Part shown: piece after piece, positions 1 through 10,533 of the stretch
Numbering within the stretch: the stretch's first letter is position 1
How the letters are laid out: each line of letters starts with the position of its first letter
NCBI GenBank assembly: GCA_027012135.1
Contig: JALUZF010000076.1
Coordinates: 1 to 35,040, forward strand
Origin: Gammaproteobacteria bacterium
GTDB taxonomy: Bacteria; Pseudomonadota; Gammaproteobacteria; GRL18
DNA: 35,040 bases
Direction: 5' to 3'
The notes under the pieces: generated by a model
Database searches by the model: none
The model's input: the letters and a program-made list of their open reading frames with translations, nothing else
What the model was told of the DNA's origin: nothing
Program-made: the position numbers and the translations under genes

Positions 1-9
1 TTGGTCTGG

Positions 10-56
10 AAATTTGCAAGTTAATAAGGCTTATTTTACCAAAATCTTGCAAATTT
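10..56. repeat. Perfect 11-bp inverted repeat near window start
   Basis: Bases 10-20 and 46-56 are exact reverse complements (AAATTTGCAAG / CTTGCAAATTT) separated by 25 bases. The interior contains a second short palindrome (AATAAG/CTTATT). It lies just downstream of the minus-strand CARDB-like gene and could act as a terminator for it or be one end of an element continuing outside the window. There is no clear T tract on either strand. Confidence 0.4.
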
Positions 57-122
57 AACAGCCGTAATTAATCTATATTTCCTTATAAATCAATGTGCTA
101 TGTTTTTTTCAGGGCGGACTAG

Positions 123-1346
123 TTAAGGTCTAAGCTCAGTTGAATAACTGTTATTCCTTTCATTTTTTTCTTTCACAACAGATAAAGAATCTATTGTTGC
201 TGAAATACGTGTAGGCCGGTTAACCGTATAATTAGAGATATAATTGACTGTGCCGCCAGGATACTTTAATCGTTTACTCCGGTCTATGATTTTAAGTGTG
301 GCGCCTCCCCAGGACTTTCCATTGATCTCAAGTTTTAAGGAGCAGGCTTTTGCTCCTGTAGCTTTCCAGCAAGCCTCAGGAATACCTGATTGACCTATAT
401 TGCGAATAGTAATACCTACTTTTTTTTGTGGAGTAAGAAAAACTTTAGAAATAATCAGGTCAGGAAGTTTTTGCGTCTTATGCTGAGGGGATAAAACTTT
501 TAGAAGCGCGTTGTTTTTGAAAGTAACCTCCTTTATCAAATTCGGATTAATACCTACGTTGATTTCGGAAGTTTGGTTAATTTTAATATTACTTATATAT
601 ATTACTTTGCCACCTGGTTGTCTTAAATGCTTGTCAGGATCTATTCTGTCCAGAGATGCCCCGCCAATTGCTTTACCATTTCGGTAGACTTTTAGCATAG
701 TTGTAGAATGATATTTCTTTGACCAGGCGGCATAAGGCAAGCCGGATTTACCTTTATTAACAATAGTCACTCTAAGATTATTAGAAGGGGTTAAATCAAT
801 ATCTTCAATACTCAGATCAGGTAGTTGGGCTCTTGCCTGCTCACGGCTTTCTCTGGATTCCTGCATGGAACCGGGATATTGAAGGTGGTATGCGCCTGTT
901 ACGGTATTTTTTGTCATATTGGAAATATACAGATCATATTTTCCATGATTTCTTATCAGTTCAGGTTCATCAATATAATATTCAAGATAATCCCTGGTAG
1001 GATCCATTATAAACTTTTCTTTATATATGTACTTGGAAGGTACATTATGTTTGTTGATTACTTTGGGATTAACCAGCCATAATCGGATTGCGCCTTTGGG
1101 CGGAAATGAAATAAATTTTACTTTTTTTCCGGAGAACTGAAGTTTAGATAAGCTTACTCTTATTTTGCCATAATGTTTAAGTCTCAACGGTATAATCATT
1201 GAGTAAGGATCATTTTTCTTACCAGGATATAGTGTAAAACGTGCATTTTTTTCTATGGTATAACCAGGCTCAGAGGCATGGACTGAAATAAAGCCGGTTA
1301 CAAGAAAAAAAAGTACAATAGCTATAATTTGAAATTTTTGGTCCAT
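123..1346 (-). CDS. Secreted protein with two CARDB-like repeats
   Basis: Exported protein of unknown function. I chose the ATG at 1346 (407 aa) because a GGAG lies six bases upstream; the ATG four codons earlier has no such site. Residues 1-25 form a signal peptide (charged start, hydrophobic IIAIVLFFLVTGF, then VHASE). The C-terminal half holds two related segments, about residues 175-285 and 294-403. Each opens with LPDL and continues with LTP, an N-x-G-x-SG motif, a GGA-L motif and PGG-V-YISN. This resembles CARDB-type Ig-like domains, which often stand on cell surfaces. Residues 26-170 are not recognised. It follows a small lipoprotein gene on the same strand with a short gap, so the two are probably co-transcribed. 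The domain assignment is by eye from the repeat pattern; no enzymatic residues are evident. Confidence 0.7.
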   Translation of the reverse strand: MDQKFQIIAIVLFFLVTGFISVHASEPGYTIEKNARFTLYPGKKNDPYSMIIPLRLKHYGKIRVSLSKLQFSGKKVKFISFPPKGAIRLWLVNPKVINKHNVPSKYIYKEKFIMDPTRDYLEYYIDEPELIRNHGKYDLYISNMTKNTVTGAYHLQYPGSMQESRESREQARAQLPDLSIEDIDLTPSNNLRVTIVNKGKSGLPYAAWSKKYHSTTMLKVYRNGKAIGGASLDRIDPDKHLRQPGGKVIYISNIKINQTSEINVGINPNLIKEVTFKNNALLKVLSPQHKTQKLPDLIISKVFLTPQKKVGITIRNIGQSGIPEACWKATGAKACSLKLEINGKSWGGATLKIIDRSKRLKYPGGTVNYISNYTVNRPTRISATIDSLSVVKEKNERNNSYSTELRP

Positions 1347-1381
1347 AACTGGCTCCATACCTATACAGTAGAAAAATTATT

Positions 1382-1666
1382 TTATTTTTGTTCTTTGTGA
1401 CTATTAACAATAGATTGACAGGCGGCTCCTTTGGGATCCTGTTCACAGGTGTTTTTTATCATTTCACAGGCACTCATGCCGAAACTCTGCATCATATTAC
1501 CCATAGCTTGCGGGGTATCAGGTGACTGTTTTATTTCATCAATACTTGTCTGAATCTGCTCTTTACATTCATTATAAATGCTGACCCATTCAGGCTTATC
1601 ACTGCAGGCGCTTAAAGACAAAACAATACTGATGCTGAAAAATTTTATCCATTTAAGAGAGTTCAT
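1382..1666 (-). CDS. Small predicted lipoprotein, 94 aa
   Basis: Short lipoprotein of unknown function. The N-terminus has a lysine-containing start, a hydrophobic stretch (FFSISIVLSLSAC) and a lipobox LSAC, so Cys21 should be the lipidated residue after signal peptidase II cleavage. The mature part is about 74 residues, largely helical and polar, with three further cysteines (near residues 34, 67 and 74) that could form disulfides in the periplasm. The ATG is preceded by GGAGA at good spacing. It lies directly upstream of the CARDB-like gene in the same orientation. No family recognised. Confidence 0.65.
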   Translation of the reverse strand: MNSLKWIKFFSISIVLSLSACSDKPEWVSIYNECKEQIQTSIDEIKQSPDTPQAMGNMMQSFGMSACEMIKNTCEQDPKGAACQSIVNSHKEQK

Positions 1667-1740
1667 AAGTTTATCTCCAATAGTGAGTGAATAATAAAAT
1701 AGTCATATTGTTTATAGTATTTGCCAGAAATGAAAAACTG

Positions 1741-2415
1741 TCAAATAATACCGCGTTCTGCTAGAGAAACAATTTCATCATCACCAATGACCAGATGATC
1801 CAGCAGCCGGATATCCACCAGACCCAGAGCCTCCTTCAGGCGGCGGGTAATGCTTTCATCTGCCAGGCTGGGCTCTGCGATTCCGGAGGGATGGTTATGA
1901 GCTACAATCATTGCTGCGGCATTATACTGCAGGGCTTTTTTGACTACTTCCCGGGGGTATACCGAGGCGCCATCAATAGTACCCTGAAAAAGTTCTTCAA
2001 ACTTAATAACCTGGTGCCGGTTATCCAGAAACAGAGCGGCAAAAACCTCATGAGTCTTATGTCTTAAGCGGCTTTTTAAATACAGTCGGGTATCCTGCGG
2101 ACTGCTGATAGTATCCTGTCGGCTGATGGTTTCAGCCAGGTAGCGCTGTGACATTTCCAGTACCGCCTGTAACTGCACATATTTTGCAGTCCCAACGCCT
2201 TTTGCCCTGCAAAAGGTGTCCAGATCAGCAGCAAACAGGTTGCGCAGGGATGAAAACTCATTGAGCAGATGACAGGCCAGATCAATGGCGCTCATACCCC
2301 GGGTGCCTGTGCGTAAAAAAATGGCCAGCAATTCTGCATCACTGAGTGCTGCAGCACCGCGCTGGAGTAATTTTTCCCGGGGACGTTCAGTTTCAGGCCA
2401 GTTAGTAATAGACAT
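1741..2415 (-). CDS. radC: RadC family protein (JAB/MPN domain)
   Basis: RadC-family protein, 224 aa, the usual length. An N-terminal helix-hairpin-helix-like region (about residues 20-90, with [15 protein letters not shown] and a GVGTAK motif) precedes the JAB1/MPN-like domain. The JAMM metal-site pattern is complete: a glutamate near 140-141, H173-x-H175 within AHNHPSG, S183 and D186. The family was once linked to recombination repair, but its biochemical function is unsettled; JAMM residues suggest a metallohydrolase. It is divergent from coaBC, an arrangement common in gammaproteobacteria. An AGGA stands upstream of the ATG. Confidence 0.95.
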   Translation of the reverse strand: MSITNWPETERPREKLLQRGAAALSDAELLAIFLRTGTRGMSAIDLACHLLNEFSSLRNLFAADLDTFCRAKGVGTAKYVQLQAVLEMSQRYLAETISRQDTISSPQDTRLYLKSRLRHKTHEVFAALFLDNRHQVIKFEELFQGTIDGASVYPREVVKKALQYNAAAMIVAHNHPSGIAEPSLADESITRRLKEALGLVDIRLLDHLVIGDDEIVSLAERGII

Positions 2416-2575
2416 AGCAAATCCTTATGCAGATGATGAATTATTTATTTTATAAAAAAGCTATTGAGAAGTGTGCCGGCATTTTCTGACACAGGTCATA
2501 GTCTGAAAAATTATCCGTGTACAGAGGGGAATACTTATTGCGGTAAGTACTTACTAATCGGTAGAATAGTCAGCT

Positions 2576-3850
2576 ATGTCACTTTTCCAGGATAAAAAAA
2601 TTATTTTAGGGGTTTGCGGGGGGGTTGCCGCCTACAAGTCAGCAGAATTATTACGCCTGCTGACTAAAGCGGGTGCTCAGGTACAGGTGATCATGACCCC
2701 ATCAGCCGAACAGTTTGTGGCTCCCATGACCTTTCAGGCACTGTCGGGCAATCCGGTACGCAGTAACTTATTTGATCAAGCCGCTGAAACCGGTATGGGG
2801 CATATTGAGCTGGCCCGCTGGGCTGATTTAATTCTGATTGCACCGGCAACGGCTAATACCATCGCTAAAATCAGCCAGGGAGTGGCTGACAATTTGCTGA
2901 CGACTGTTTGCCTGGCCAGTGCTGCATCGCTTATTATAGCCCCGGCCATGAATCAGCAGATGTGGCGCAGTGAGGTCAACCAGAAAAATATTCAGCACTT
3001 CAAAGGCCGGACAGCTATTAGTCTGATTGGTCCGGCCCGGGGAGAGCAGGCCTGTGGGGATAATGGGCCCGGGCGAATGGAAGAACCCGAAAGTATCATG
3101 CAGTTCTGTGAACAGCAATTGCAGCAGTTAAAAGAACAGCAGAGCCTCTCTGGTCTGCTAAAGGGTAAAAAACTGCTGGTTACCGCAGGCCCAACCATAG
3201 AGGATATTGATCCGGTTCGTTATATTAGCAACCGTAGCAGCGGCAAAATGGGCTATGCGATAGCGCGTGCGGCTTCTGAGGCGGGTGCTGAAGTGACCCT
3301 GGTCAGCGGCCCGGTGGTACTGGATGCACCTGAAGGAGTGAACTGTTATAAAGTTCGCAGTGCCGTGCAGATGCATGAAAAGGTATTTGAACAGCTGGAT
3401 AATATGGATATTTTTATTGCTTCGGCTGCAGTAGCGGACTATCGACCGGTAGAGACCAAAAGTCAGAAAATTAAAAAATCTCAGGATACTATAACTATAG
3501 AACTGGTAAAAAATCCCGATATCCTGGCAGATGTATCAACTCACAATGAAAAACTTTTTACCGTTGGCTTTGCTGCTGAAACCACAGAACTGGAAAAATA
3601 TGCGTTGGATAAACTGGACAGAAAAAAACTGGATATGATTGCCGCTAACAGGGTGGGTAGTGATAATGTGGGTCGAAGCATGGGGTTTGATAGTGATACT
3701 AATGAGCTGGTGTTGTTTTGCAATAATACTGATGCGGGCATCGAGCAGAAAGTATTACCTGAAACCACTAAGCTGCAGCTGGCTCGAGAGCTGATAAAAG
3801 AAATTATTCTGCAATATGAAAACAGCAATAAAAAGAAGGACTGGAAATAG
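2576..3850 (+). CDS. coaBC: Bifunctional phosphopantothenoylcysteine decarboxylase / phosphopantothenate-cysteine ligase
   Basis: Coenzyme A biosynthesis enzyme that joins 4'-phosphopantothenate to cysteine and then decarboxylates the product. The 424 residues match the bifunctional family. The N-terminal flavoprotein decarboxylase domain (about 1-190) shows GGVAAYK, the active-site His76 in MGHIELARWAD, the PAMN motif (123-126) and Cys160 in the ACGDNGPGRM substrate-recognition flap. The C-terminal ligase domain (about 196-420) shows VTAGPT, ISNRSSGKMGYA with Asn219, and a KIKK motif. The downstream dut start lies three bases after the stop, so the pair is co-transcribed. The upstream Shine-Dalgarno is weak. 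Confidence 0.97.
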   Translation: MSLFQDKKIILGVCGGVAAYKSAELLRLLTKAGAQVQVIMTPSAEQFVAPMTFQALSGNPVRSNLFDQAAETGMGHIELARWADLILIAPATANTIAKISQGVADNLLTTVCLASAASLIIAPAMNQQMWRSEVNQKNIQHFKGRTAISLIGPARGEQACGDNGPGRMEEPESIMQFCEQQLQQLKEQQSLSGLLKGKKLLVTAGPTIEDIDPVRYISNRSSGKMGYAIARAASEAGAEVTLVSGPVVLDAPEGVNCYKVRSAVQMHEKVFEQLDNMDIFIASAAVADYRPVETKSQKIKKSQDTITIELVKNPDILADVSTHNEKLFTVGFAAETTELEKYALDKLDRKKLDMIAANRVGSDNVGRSMGFDSDTNELVLFCNNTDAGIEQKVLPETTKLQLARELIKEIILQYENSNKKKDWK

Positions 3851-3853
3851 ATT

Positions 3854-4309
3854 ATGAACGAAGTGGATGTAAAAATTCTCGACCCCAGAGTAGGTACCGA
3901 ATTCCCATTACCTGAATATGCAACAGATGGTTCTGCAGGAATGGATTTACGGGCTATACTTGATAAAGATTACGAATTATTACCGAGTGAAACACTGTTA
4001 ATTCCTACCGGGCTGGCGATTCATATTGCTAATAATAATATGGCGGCTATGATCCTGCCACGCTCCGGACTTGGACATAAACACGGCATCGTTCTGGGTA
4101 ATCTGGTGGGGTTAATTGATTCAGATTATCAGGGACAGTTATTTGTATCCTGCTGGAACCGAGGTAATAGCGCATTTACCATTAAACCAGGTGAACGTAT
4201 AGCCCAACTGGTCTTTGTTCCGGTTGTGCAGGCGCAGTTAAAAATTGTTGATTCCTTTGATCAAAGCCAGCGTGGAGAAGGTGGTTTTGGTCATACTGGA
4301 AGCCATTAG
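3854..4309 (+). CDS. dut: dUTP diphosphatase (dUTPase)
   Basis: Hydrolyses dUTP to dUMP and diphosphate, keeping uracil out of DNA and supplying thymidylate synthesis. The 151 residues carry all five motifs of trimeric dUTPases: AGMDLRA (28-34), [11 protein letters not shown] (69-79), GLIDSDYQG (86-94), PGERIAQLV (112-120) and the C-terminal [10 protein letters not shown] (140-149) that closes over the nucleotide. It sits three bases after coaBC, the standard coaBC-dut operon. A GGAA overlaps the end of coaBC at suitable spacing. Confidence 0.97.
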   Translation: MNEVDVKILDPRVGTEFPLPEYATDGSAGMDLRAILDKDYELLPSETLLIPTGLAIHIANNNMAAMILPRSGLGHKHGIVLGNLVGLIDSDYQGQLFVSCWNRGNSAFTIKPGERIAQLVFVPVVQAQLKIVDSFDQSQRGEGGFGHTGSH

Positions 4310-4395
4310 CAGGATAAGATAGAGCCAGTAACTAATAAAGCTATTAATAATAGAAAACCAGTCATACAGCCAGATAAATTGAGCGGAACAATTAT

Positions 4396-6933
4396 ATGAG
4401 TGACACAAAAGAAAAAATCCAGGAGATGATCCAGAAAGAAAAAGCGGCAAAGCGCAAGGAAGAGCTGGAAGAAAAGCGCCTGAAAAAGGGGAAGAAAAAA
4501 AAGAATAACAGGGATAAGCCTGCCAGAAAACTGGATAAAAAATTTCTGCGTCTGGTGGCAGTTATGGTTTTGTTTCTCATTCTGGCCCTGGGATTGTTTT
4601 ATGCAGCTTCTATGAGCAAAACCAGCGTAGAAAACAATTTTCAGAAACAGGTTAAAGCCAATGCGGAAAAAGAGTTAAATAATCTGCTGGAACAGGCTGA
4701 ATTTATACTCAGAGATAAGATAGAAAACTTTAATTATATTCTTAAGGATGCGGAATATATCAAAAATTTTAATAACCCGTCCTGGCAGAGTGTTCTTAAA
4801 ACTGAACTGTCAGCCCTGCTGGGATATCAGGCTGTTATTGAAATTATCCCCGAAAACTACAGTGAAGAAATGATTATTGATAAGCCTGATATGGGCTATG
4901 CTGTACTGGGCTTACTCGAGGAACTTAAAACTTCCAGAAAGAAGAATAATGATATAAAAATAGAAGTTCATCGTGCCAACACTAAAAATGCCCGGCTGGT
5001 TATTATACGTAAAGTCAGCTACCAGGATGTTGATGCTAATAAGGTGGTACATATCGGTTATATTTATGCCAGTATGTCACCATTCTTTGTAAAAGAACTG
5101 ATCAAGGAATTTAAATATTCAACCGGTTATGCTGAGATTATTCAGCGTTTTTCAGGCCGGTCAATGGTGCTGGCTCACAAAGGCGATTCTTCACTTAAAT
5201 CGCTGCCGATATCCGTGTCACACAAAATCAGGCCAACTCAATGGCGGTTAAAATTATGGCCGGCGCAGCAGCAGACTGAACTGAGTCCTCAGCAGTTATG
5301 GCTGCCATTGCTGCTACTATTACTGGGTACGGCATGTCTGGTCAGCTCAATTATTATGCTGGTTCGCCTGGTGACCCGGTTAGTTAAAAAGTCCGAGCCA
5401 GGTGATGCAGATATTAAGCAGTCTGATAAAACGCAGGATAAACAAAAATCCATTGATGAAGACTATATTCCATCCACTCCAGCCCCTGTAACAGGGATCA
5501 AGGTGGATGAAGAAAATGCTGTAGATAGAGAATATATGGCACTGATACTGAATAAGATTTTCCGTGCTTATGATATTCGCGGTGAATATGGTGAATATAT
5601 TAACTCTGAAATTTTCCGGGAAATAGCCATGGCTATTGCCAGAGAAATGAATGAGCTTAAGCAAAACACCATCTCTGTAGCACGTGACGGACGCAACAGC
5701 AGCCCTGAACTGCATAAGGTTGTAACAGATACTCTGGTTGAATGCGGTTTACAGGTGCTGGATATTGGCATGGTAACCAGTCCGGTTCTCTATTTTGCTG
5801 CACTGACTAAAACTGAAGGTAATGGTCTGATAGTTACTGCCAGTCATAATCCTGGCAATTACAATGGTATGAAAATCTTGCTGGCCGGTCACTGTTATAG
5901 CCAGGTTCGTCTGGAAAAACTGAAGGAACGGATGCTGTCTCCTGAGCAGGCTGGATCTACTCCGGCTGAACAAAATGGCACCGCCGGCAAGCTGGAACAG
6001 CTTAATATCATGGAAGAATATATTACCAAGATTACGGGTAATGTGCTGCTTGCTCGTCCAATGAATGTTGTTATCGATACCGCTAATGGTGTGGCAGGCA
6101 ATTTTGCCGCTACTTTCTTTGAACAGATGGGGTGCCATGTTACGGCTTTAAATGCCGAAGTCGATGGGGATTTTCCGGTGCATGAACCGGATCCCAGCCG
6201 GCCTGAAAACCTTACCCAGCTTATTGAAAAAGTAACAGAAGTTAAGGCTGATGTTGGTTTTGCTTTTGATGGTGATGGCGACCGGCTGGCCCTGGTTTCT
6301 TCTGGTGGTGATATTGTCTGGCCGGACAGAATTTTAATGTTGCTGGCCAAAGATATTCTTAGCCGTAATAAGGAAGCCACTATTCTTTATGATGTTAAAT
6401 CATCCAGCAAGCTGGAAGCATTTATCCGTGAACTGGGCGGTAAGCCGATGATGTGCAAGAGCGGACATTCTTTTATGAAGAGTAAACTGCTTGAAACCGG
6501 TGCATTGCTGGCGGGTGAGATGAGCGGTCATATCTTTATCAAAGATCGCTGGTATGGGTTTGACGACGGTCTGTTTGTTGCGGCCCGGATTCTTGAAATA
6601 TTATCCATCGATCTGAGAAAATCACGGCAGATTTTTGCTGAACTGCCTGATGCACTCAATACCCCGGAAATCCTTATTGCTACAGCGGATGCTCACGGCA
6701 TTATGGAAAAACTGGATCCGAATAGTGCGCATTTTAACGGTGGTAATGTGATTACTATTGATGGTGTACGGGTTGAATATCCCGATGGCTGGGGGCTGGT
6801 TCGAGCCTCTAATACCAGTGACAATCTGACCATGCGTTTTGAAGCGGATAATGAAGAAGCACTACAGCACATTGCTAACAGCTTTAAAGCTGCAATTATG
6901 GAAGTTGAACCAGGACTGGAATTCCCCTTTTAA
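4396..6933 (+). CDS. algC: Membrane-anchored phosphomannomutase/phosphoglucomutase (long AlgC type)
   Basis: Interconverts hexose 6- and 1-phosphates (mannose, glucose) for exopolysaccharide and LPS precursors. The alpha-D-phosphohexomutase part is residues 385-845: RAYDIRG (390-396), the phosphoserine loop TASHNPGNYNG with Ser483, the metal loop DGDGDR (625-630), the sugar-binding GEMSGH (707-712) and the phosphate-binding RASNTSDNLTMRFE (803-816). The 380-residue N-terminal part is a very basic, lysine-rich cytoplasmic segment (1-50), a transmembrane helix (about 51-72), a probable periplasmic domain (73-298) and a second helix (about 301-328), then an acidic linker. This matches long AlgC proteins following dut in Pseudomonas and relatives. 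The ATG at 4396 is the only start that retains the whole N-terminus. The periplasmic domain's job is unknown; sensing or anchoring is inference. Confidence 0.93.
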   Translation: MSDTKEKIQEMIQKEKAAKRKEELEEKRLKKGKKKKNNRDKPARKLDKKFLRLVAVMVLFLILALGLFYAASMSKTSVENNFQKQVKANAEKELNNLLEQAEFILRDKIENFNYILKDAEYIKNFNNPSWQSVLKTELSALLGYQAVIEIIPENYSEEMIIDKPDMGYAVLGLLEELKTSRKKNNDIKIEVHRANTKNARLVIIRKVSYQDVDANKVVHIGYIYASMSPFFVKELIKEFKYSTGYAEIIQRFSGRSMVLAHKGDSSLKSLPISVSHKIRPTQWRLKLWPAQQQTELSPQQLWLPLLLLLLGTACLVSSIIMLVRLVTRLVKKSEPGDADIKQSDKTQDKQKSIDEDYIPSTPAPVTGIKVDEENAVDREYMALILNKIFRAYDIRGEYGEYINSEIFREIAMAIAREMNELKQNTISVARDGRNSSPELHKVVTDTLVECGLQVLDIGMVTSPVLYFAALTKTEGNGLIVTASHNPGNYNGMKILLAGHCYSQVRLEKLKERMLSPEQAGSTPAEQNGTAGKLEQLNIMEEYITKITGNVLLARPMNVVIDTANGVAGNFAATFFEQMGCHVTALNAEVDGDFPVHEPDPSRPENLTQLIEKVTEVKADVGFAFDGDGDRLALVSSGGDIVWPDRILMLLAKDILSRNKEATILYDVKSSSKLEAFIRELGGKPMMCKSGHSFMKSKLLETGALLAGEMSGHIFIKDRWYGFDDGLFVAARILEILSIDLRKSRQIFAELPDALNTPEILIATADAHGIMEKLDPNSAHFNGGNVITIDGVRVEYPDGWGLVRASNTSDNLTMRFEADNEEALQHIANSFKAAIMEVEPGLEFPF

Positions 6934-6949
6934 ATGAGCTGTTTTACTT

Positions 6950-6971
6950 TCCCCCTTCTTTAGACGGGGGA
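6950..6971. repeat. Small GC-rich hairpin in algC-argB gap
   Basis: TCCCCC (6950-6955) can pair with GGGGGA (6966-6971) around a ten-base loop, just after the algC stop. No T tract follows, so a Rho-independent terminator is not supported. The bases resemble fragments of the CCCCCTTT...AAAGGGGG motif, a partial version of which occurs downstream of ppnP near 26597. Confidence 0.35.
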
Positions 6972-7013
6972 TTGATGGGGTGCTGAATCAGCGAAAAATT
7001 TTAAGAGATATAA

Positions 7014-8548
<1,535 letters not shown>

Positions 8549-8591
8549 ATAGTTTCAACCTCTTATTCCACTGATCTTCCGGAAAGGGCTT

Positions 8592-9683
8592 TTATTGATT
8601 AATTTTATATGCAATGGTTTTAAATTCAGTTAATAAGCCGGAAATTTCTTCACTATTACAGAATTCCTGGCCTATGCGTTCCGGATGACAACGTATCTGA
8701 AATACCAGGTCTTTTTTGCTGTCAGACTCCCTGGTATCGAGTCTGGTTAAACTCATGGCAATGTCCTGGTGTTTTTCCGGGGTATCGGTGACTACAATTT
8801 GATTAGTCTGATAAAGAATGGGTCTGGTTGCAAACTCCCTGATAAATTCAATAGAGCGATCCCATAGCAGCTGACATTGTGCCTCACTTAAACAGCTTAG
8901 TTTAACAGCATGTAATTTTTTGGCCTGCCTGGGGGTAGACAGACTGTGTTTCAGCCGGTTTGATTTGGTGATCATAAAACGTTCGACGTCATGCGCAAAC
9001 ACTGTTTTTATTATTTCTGTTTCCTTTTTTTCAGAGTTGATCTGTGATTGCAGGTTGTGAATTTCATTTCGGCTGGCATCCAGTAATTCAGCCAGCTGGG
9101 GTGAAACCTGCCTGCCTGAACGTTCCATATTTGCGGCCTGTCTGACCAGATTGCCGAACTGGCGTTTTTTCAGTTCCATGCTGGAGTGCAGAATTTTAGA
9201 ACGGGAATTAATAATATCCAGTTTGGATCTCAGTGAACTTAACAAATCATCGATGGTCAGATAGGTTTTTAATAAAACCTGATCATATTCTCTGGATTTA
9301 CGTTTTTGATCCGCTTCAAGCTTGAGCAGCCTGGCCAGTTCCTGTTCAGAGCGAATTTCTTCAGGGGTTTTAGTGCGTTCTTTAATTTTCCGGGTAATGC
9401 CCTGTTCATCAATATAGCGGATACGCTGGTTATAATATTCTCTGGGAATACGTTTGCCGCATTCTGTAATGCCGTCTGTGTTTTTCCAGCATTTAATTAA
9501 GCTTTCAGCCTTTAGAGCAGGCGAAGACATTATCAGTATGCTGACAATAATCAGTAATGTCTTATTGAATCCCGTAAAGCCTGAAGAAAGTGATTTAGAA
9601 TAAAATAAAATAATTTTATGTGGTTTTAGTAATAGTTTAAGTAATTGCATATATAATAAAAAACTGGCTAGTCCATAATCCAT
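8592..9683 (-). CDS. Exported DUF4124-like protein with long coiled coil
   Basis: Protein of unknown function, up to 363 aa. A hydrophobic helix at about residues 42-57, followed by ALKAES, reads as a signal peptide, so export to the periplasm is expected. After it, residues 62-95 (KCWKNTDGITECGKRIP through YIDEQG) resemble the DUF4124 domain. Residues 105-245 are charged and helical, probably a coiled coil. The C-terminal region (about 265-355) contains four cysteines and looks like a separate small domain. The start is uncertain: ATGs at 9683 and 9650 are in frame, neither has a convincing ribosome binding site, and both leave an unusually long segment before the hydrophobic core. It converges with slmA and diverges from the TauE-like gene. 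Confidence 0.7.
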   Translation of the reverse strand: MDYGLASFLLYMQLLKLLLKPHKIILFYSKSLSSGFTGFNKTLLIIVSILIMSSPALKAESLIKCWKNTDGITECGKRIPREYYNQRIRYIDEQGITRKIKERTKTPEEIRSEQELARLLKLEADQKRKSREYDQVLLKTYLTIDDLLSSLRSKLDIINSRSKILHSSMELKKRQFGNLVRQAANMERSGRQVSPQLAELLDASRNEIHNLQSQINSEKKETEIIKTVFAHDVERFMITKSNRLKHSLSTPRQAKKLHAVKLSCLSEAQCQLLWDRSIEFIREFATRPILYQTNQIVVTDTPEKHQDIAMSLTRLDTRESDSKKDLVFQIRCHPERIGQEFCNSEEISGLLTEFKTIAYKINQ

Positions 9684-9774
9684 AATGTAAAGCTTGGTGC
9701 TAATTAGTTTATAACAGAAGTATTGATAATAGAAAAGAATAATATATTAAAAGCCATGAATAAAAGTATCTAAT

Positions 9775-10527
9775 ATGCCAATTAGTGAGCAAATTCTCTT
9801 ATTTATTGTTTCCTATAGCGCTAATACCTTTTCAGCTTTTGCCGGTGGCGGTGCCGGCCTGATACAACTGCCCTTACTGATCTTTCTGGGACTCATGTTC
9901 AGTACTGCCCTGGCTACCCATAAAGTGGCCAGCGTTGCTCTTGGCGTGGGCGCCACTATCCGTCATTTACGTTCCAGAACCATGGACAGAAAGTTTGCTC
10001 TGTTTATCCTGCTCTGTGGGGTTCCCGGGGTGATAGCCGGTGGGTTTATTATTGTGCAGGTTCCGGAAATGACAGCCAGGATGGCTTTGGGTGTTCTGAC
10101 CATATCCCTGGGTGTTTATTCATGGCTTAAGCCGGCTATGGGGCTGACCTTAAAAGCCAGTAACCGTTCCAGAAAAGGCATGCTCATCGGTGGGCTGGGA
10201 CTGTGCCTGATAGGCGTTTTAAATGGTTCACTGACCTCCGGTACAGGGCTTTTTGTGACCATATGGCTGGTCGGCTGGTTCGGGCTGGATTATAAATCGG
10301 CTGTGGCCTATACCCTGGTACTGGTCGGGGTATTCTGGAATGGTACGGGCGCTGTTACCATTGGTCTGCTCAGTCAGATCCAGTGGAACTGGCTTCCTGC
10401 TCTGCTGCTGGGTTCTCTGCTGGGCGGTTTTACCGGTGCCCATCTGGCCATTGTAGCCGGCAACCGCTGGATAAAACGGGTGTTTGAAGTGATTACCATT
10501 GCGGTAGGACTGAAACTTATTTTTTAA
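9775..10527 (+). CDS. TauE/SafE family membrane permease
   Basis: Integral membrane protein of 250 aa with about seven to eight hydrophobic helices and the TauE/SafE signature near the N-terminus (AFAGGGAGLIQLPLL, then ALATHKVASVALGVGA). A second glycine-rich half follows (GTGLFVTIWLVGWFGLDYKSAVAYTLV). The family exports sulfite, sulfoacetate or related organosulfur anions, or takes up other anions; the substrate here cannot be told from sequence. A sulfite export role would suit a sulfur oxidiser but is speculation. It is convergent with metF with only six bases between the stops. Confidence 0.85.
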   Translation: MPISEQILLFIVSYSANTFSAFAGGGAGLIQLPLLIFLGLMFSTALATHKVASVALGVGATIRHLRSRTMDRKFALFILLCGVPGVIAGGFIIVQVPEMTARMALGVLTISLGVYSWLKPAMGLTLKASNRSRKGMLIGGLGLCLIGVLNGSLTSGTGLFVTIWLVGWFGLDYKSAVAYTLVLVGVFWNGTGAVTIGLLSQIQWNWLPALLLGSLLGGFTGAHLAIVAGNRWIKRVFEVITIAVGLKLIF

Positions 10528-10533
10528 CCTGAT

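Noticed and set aside
5895-6380. 161-aa minus-strand frame inside algC
   Set aside because: Ser/Pro-rich composition, no motif, fully antisense to the mutase domain; a shadow.
6790-6815. tRNA T-arm-like GGTTCGAGCC
   Set aside because: It is inside the AlgC phosphate-binding motif coding sequence, with no acceptor stem or anticodon arm around it.
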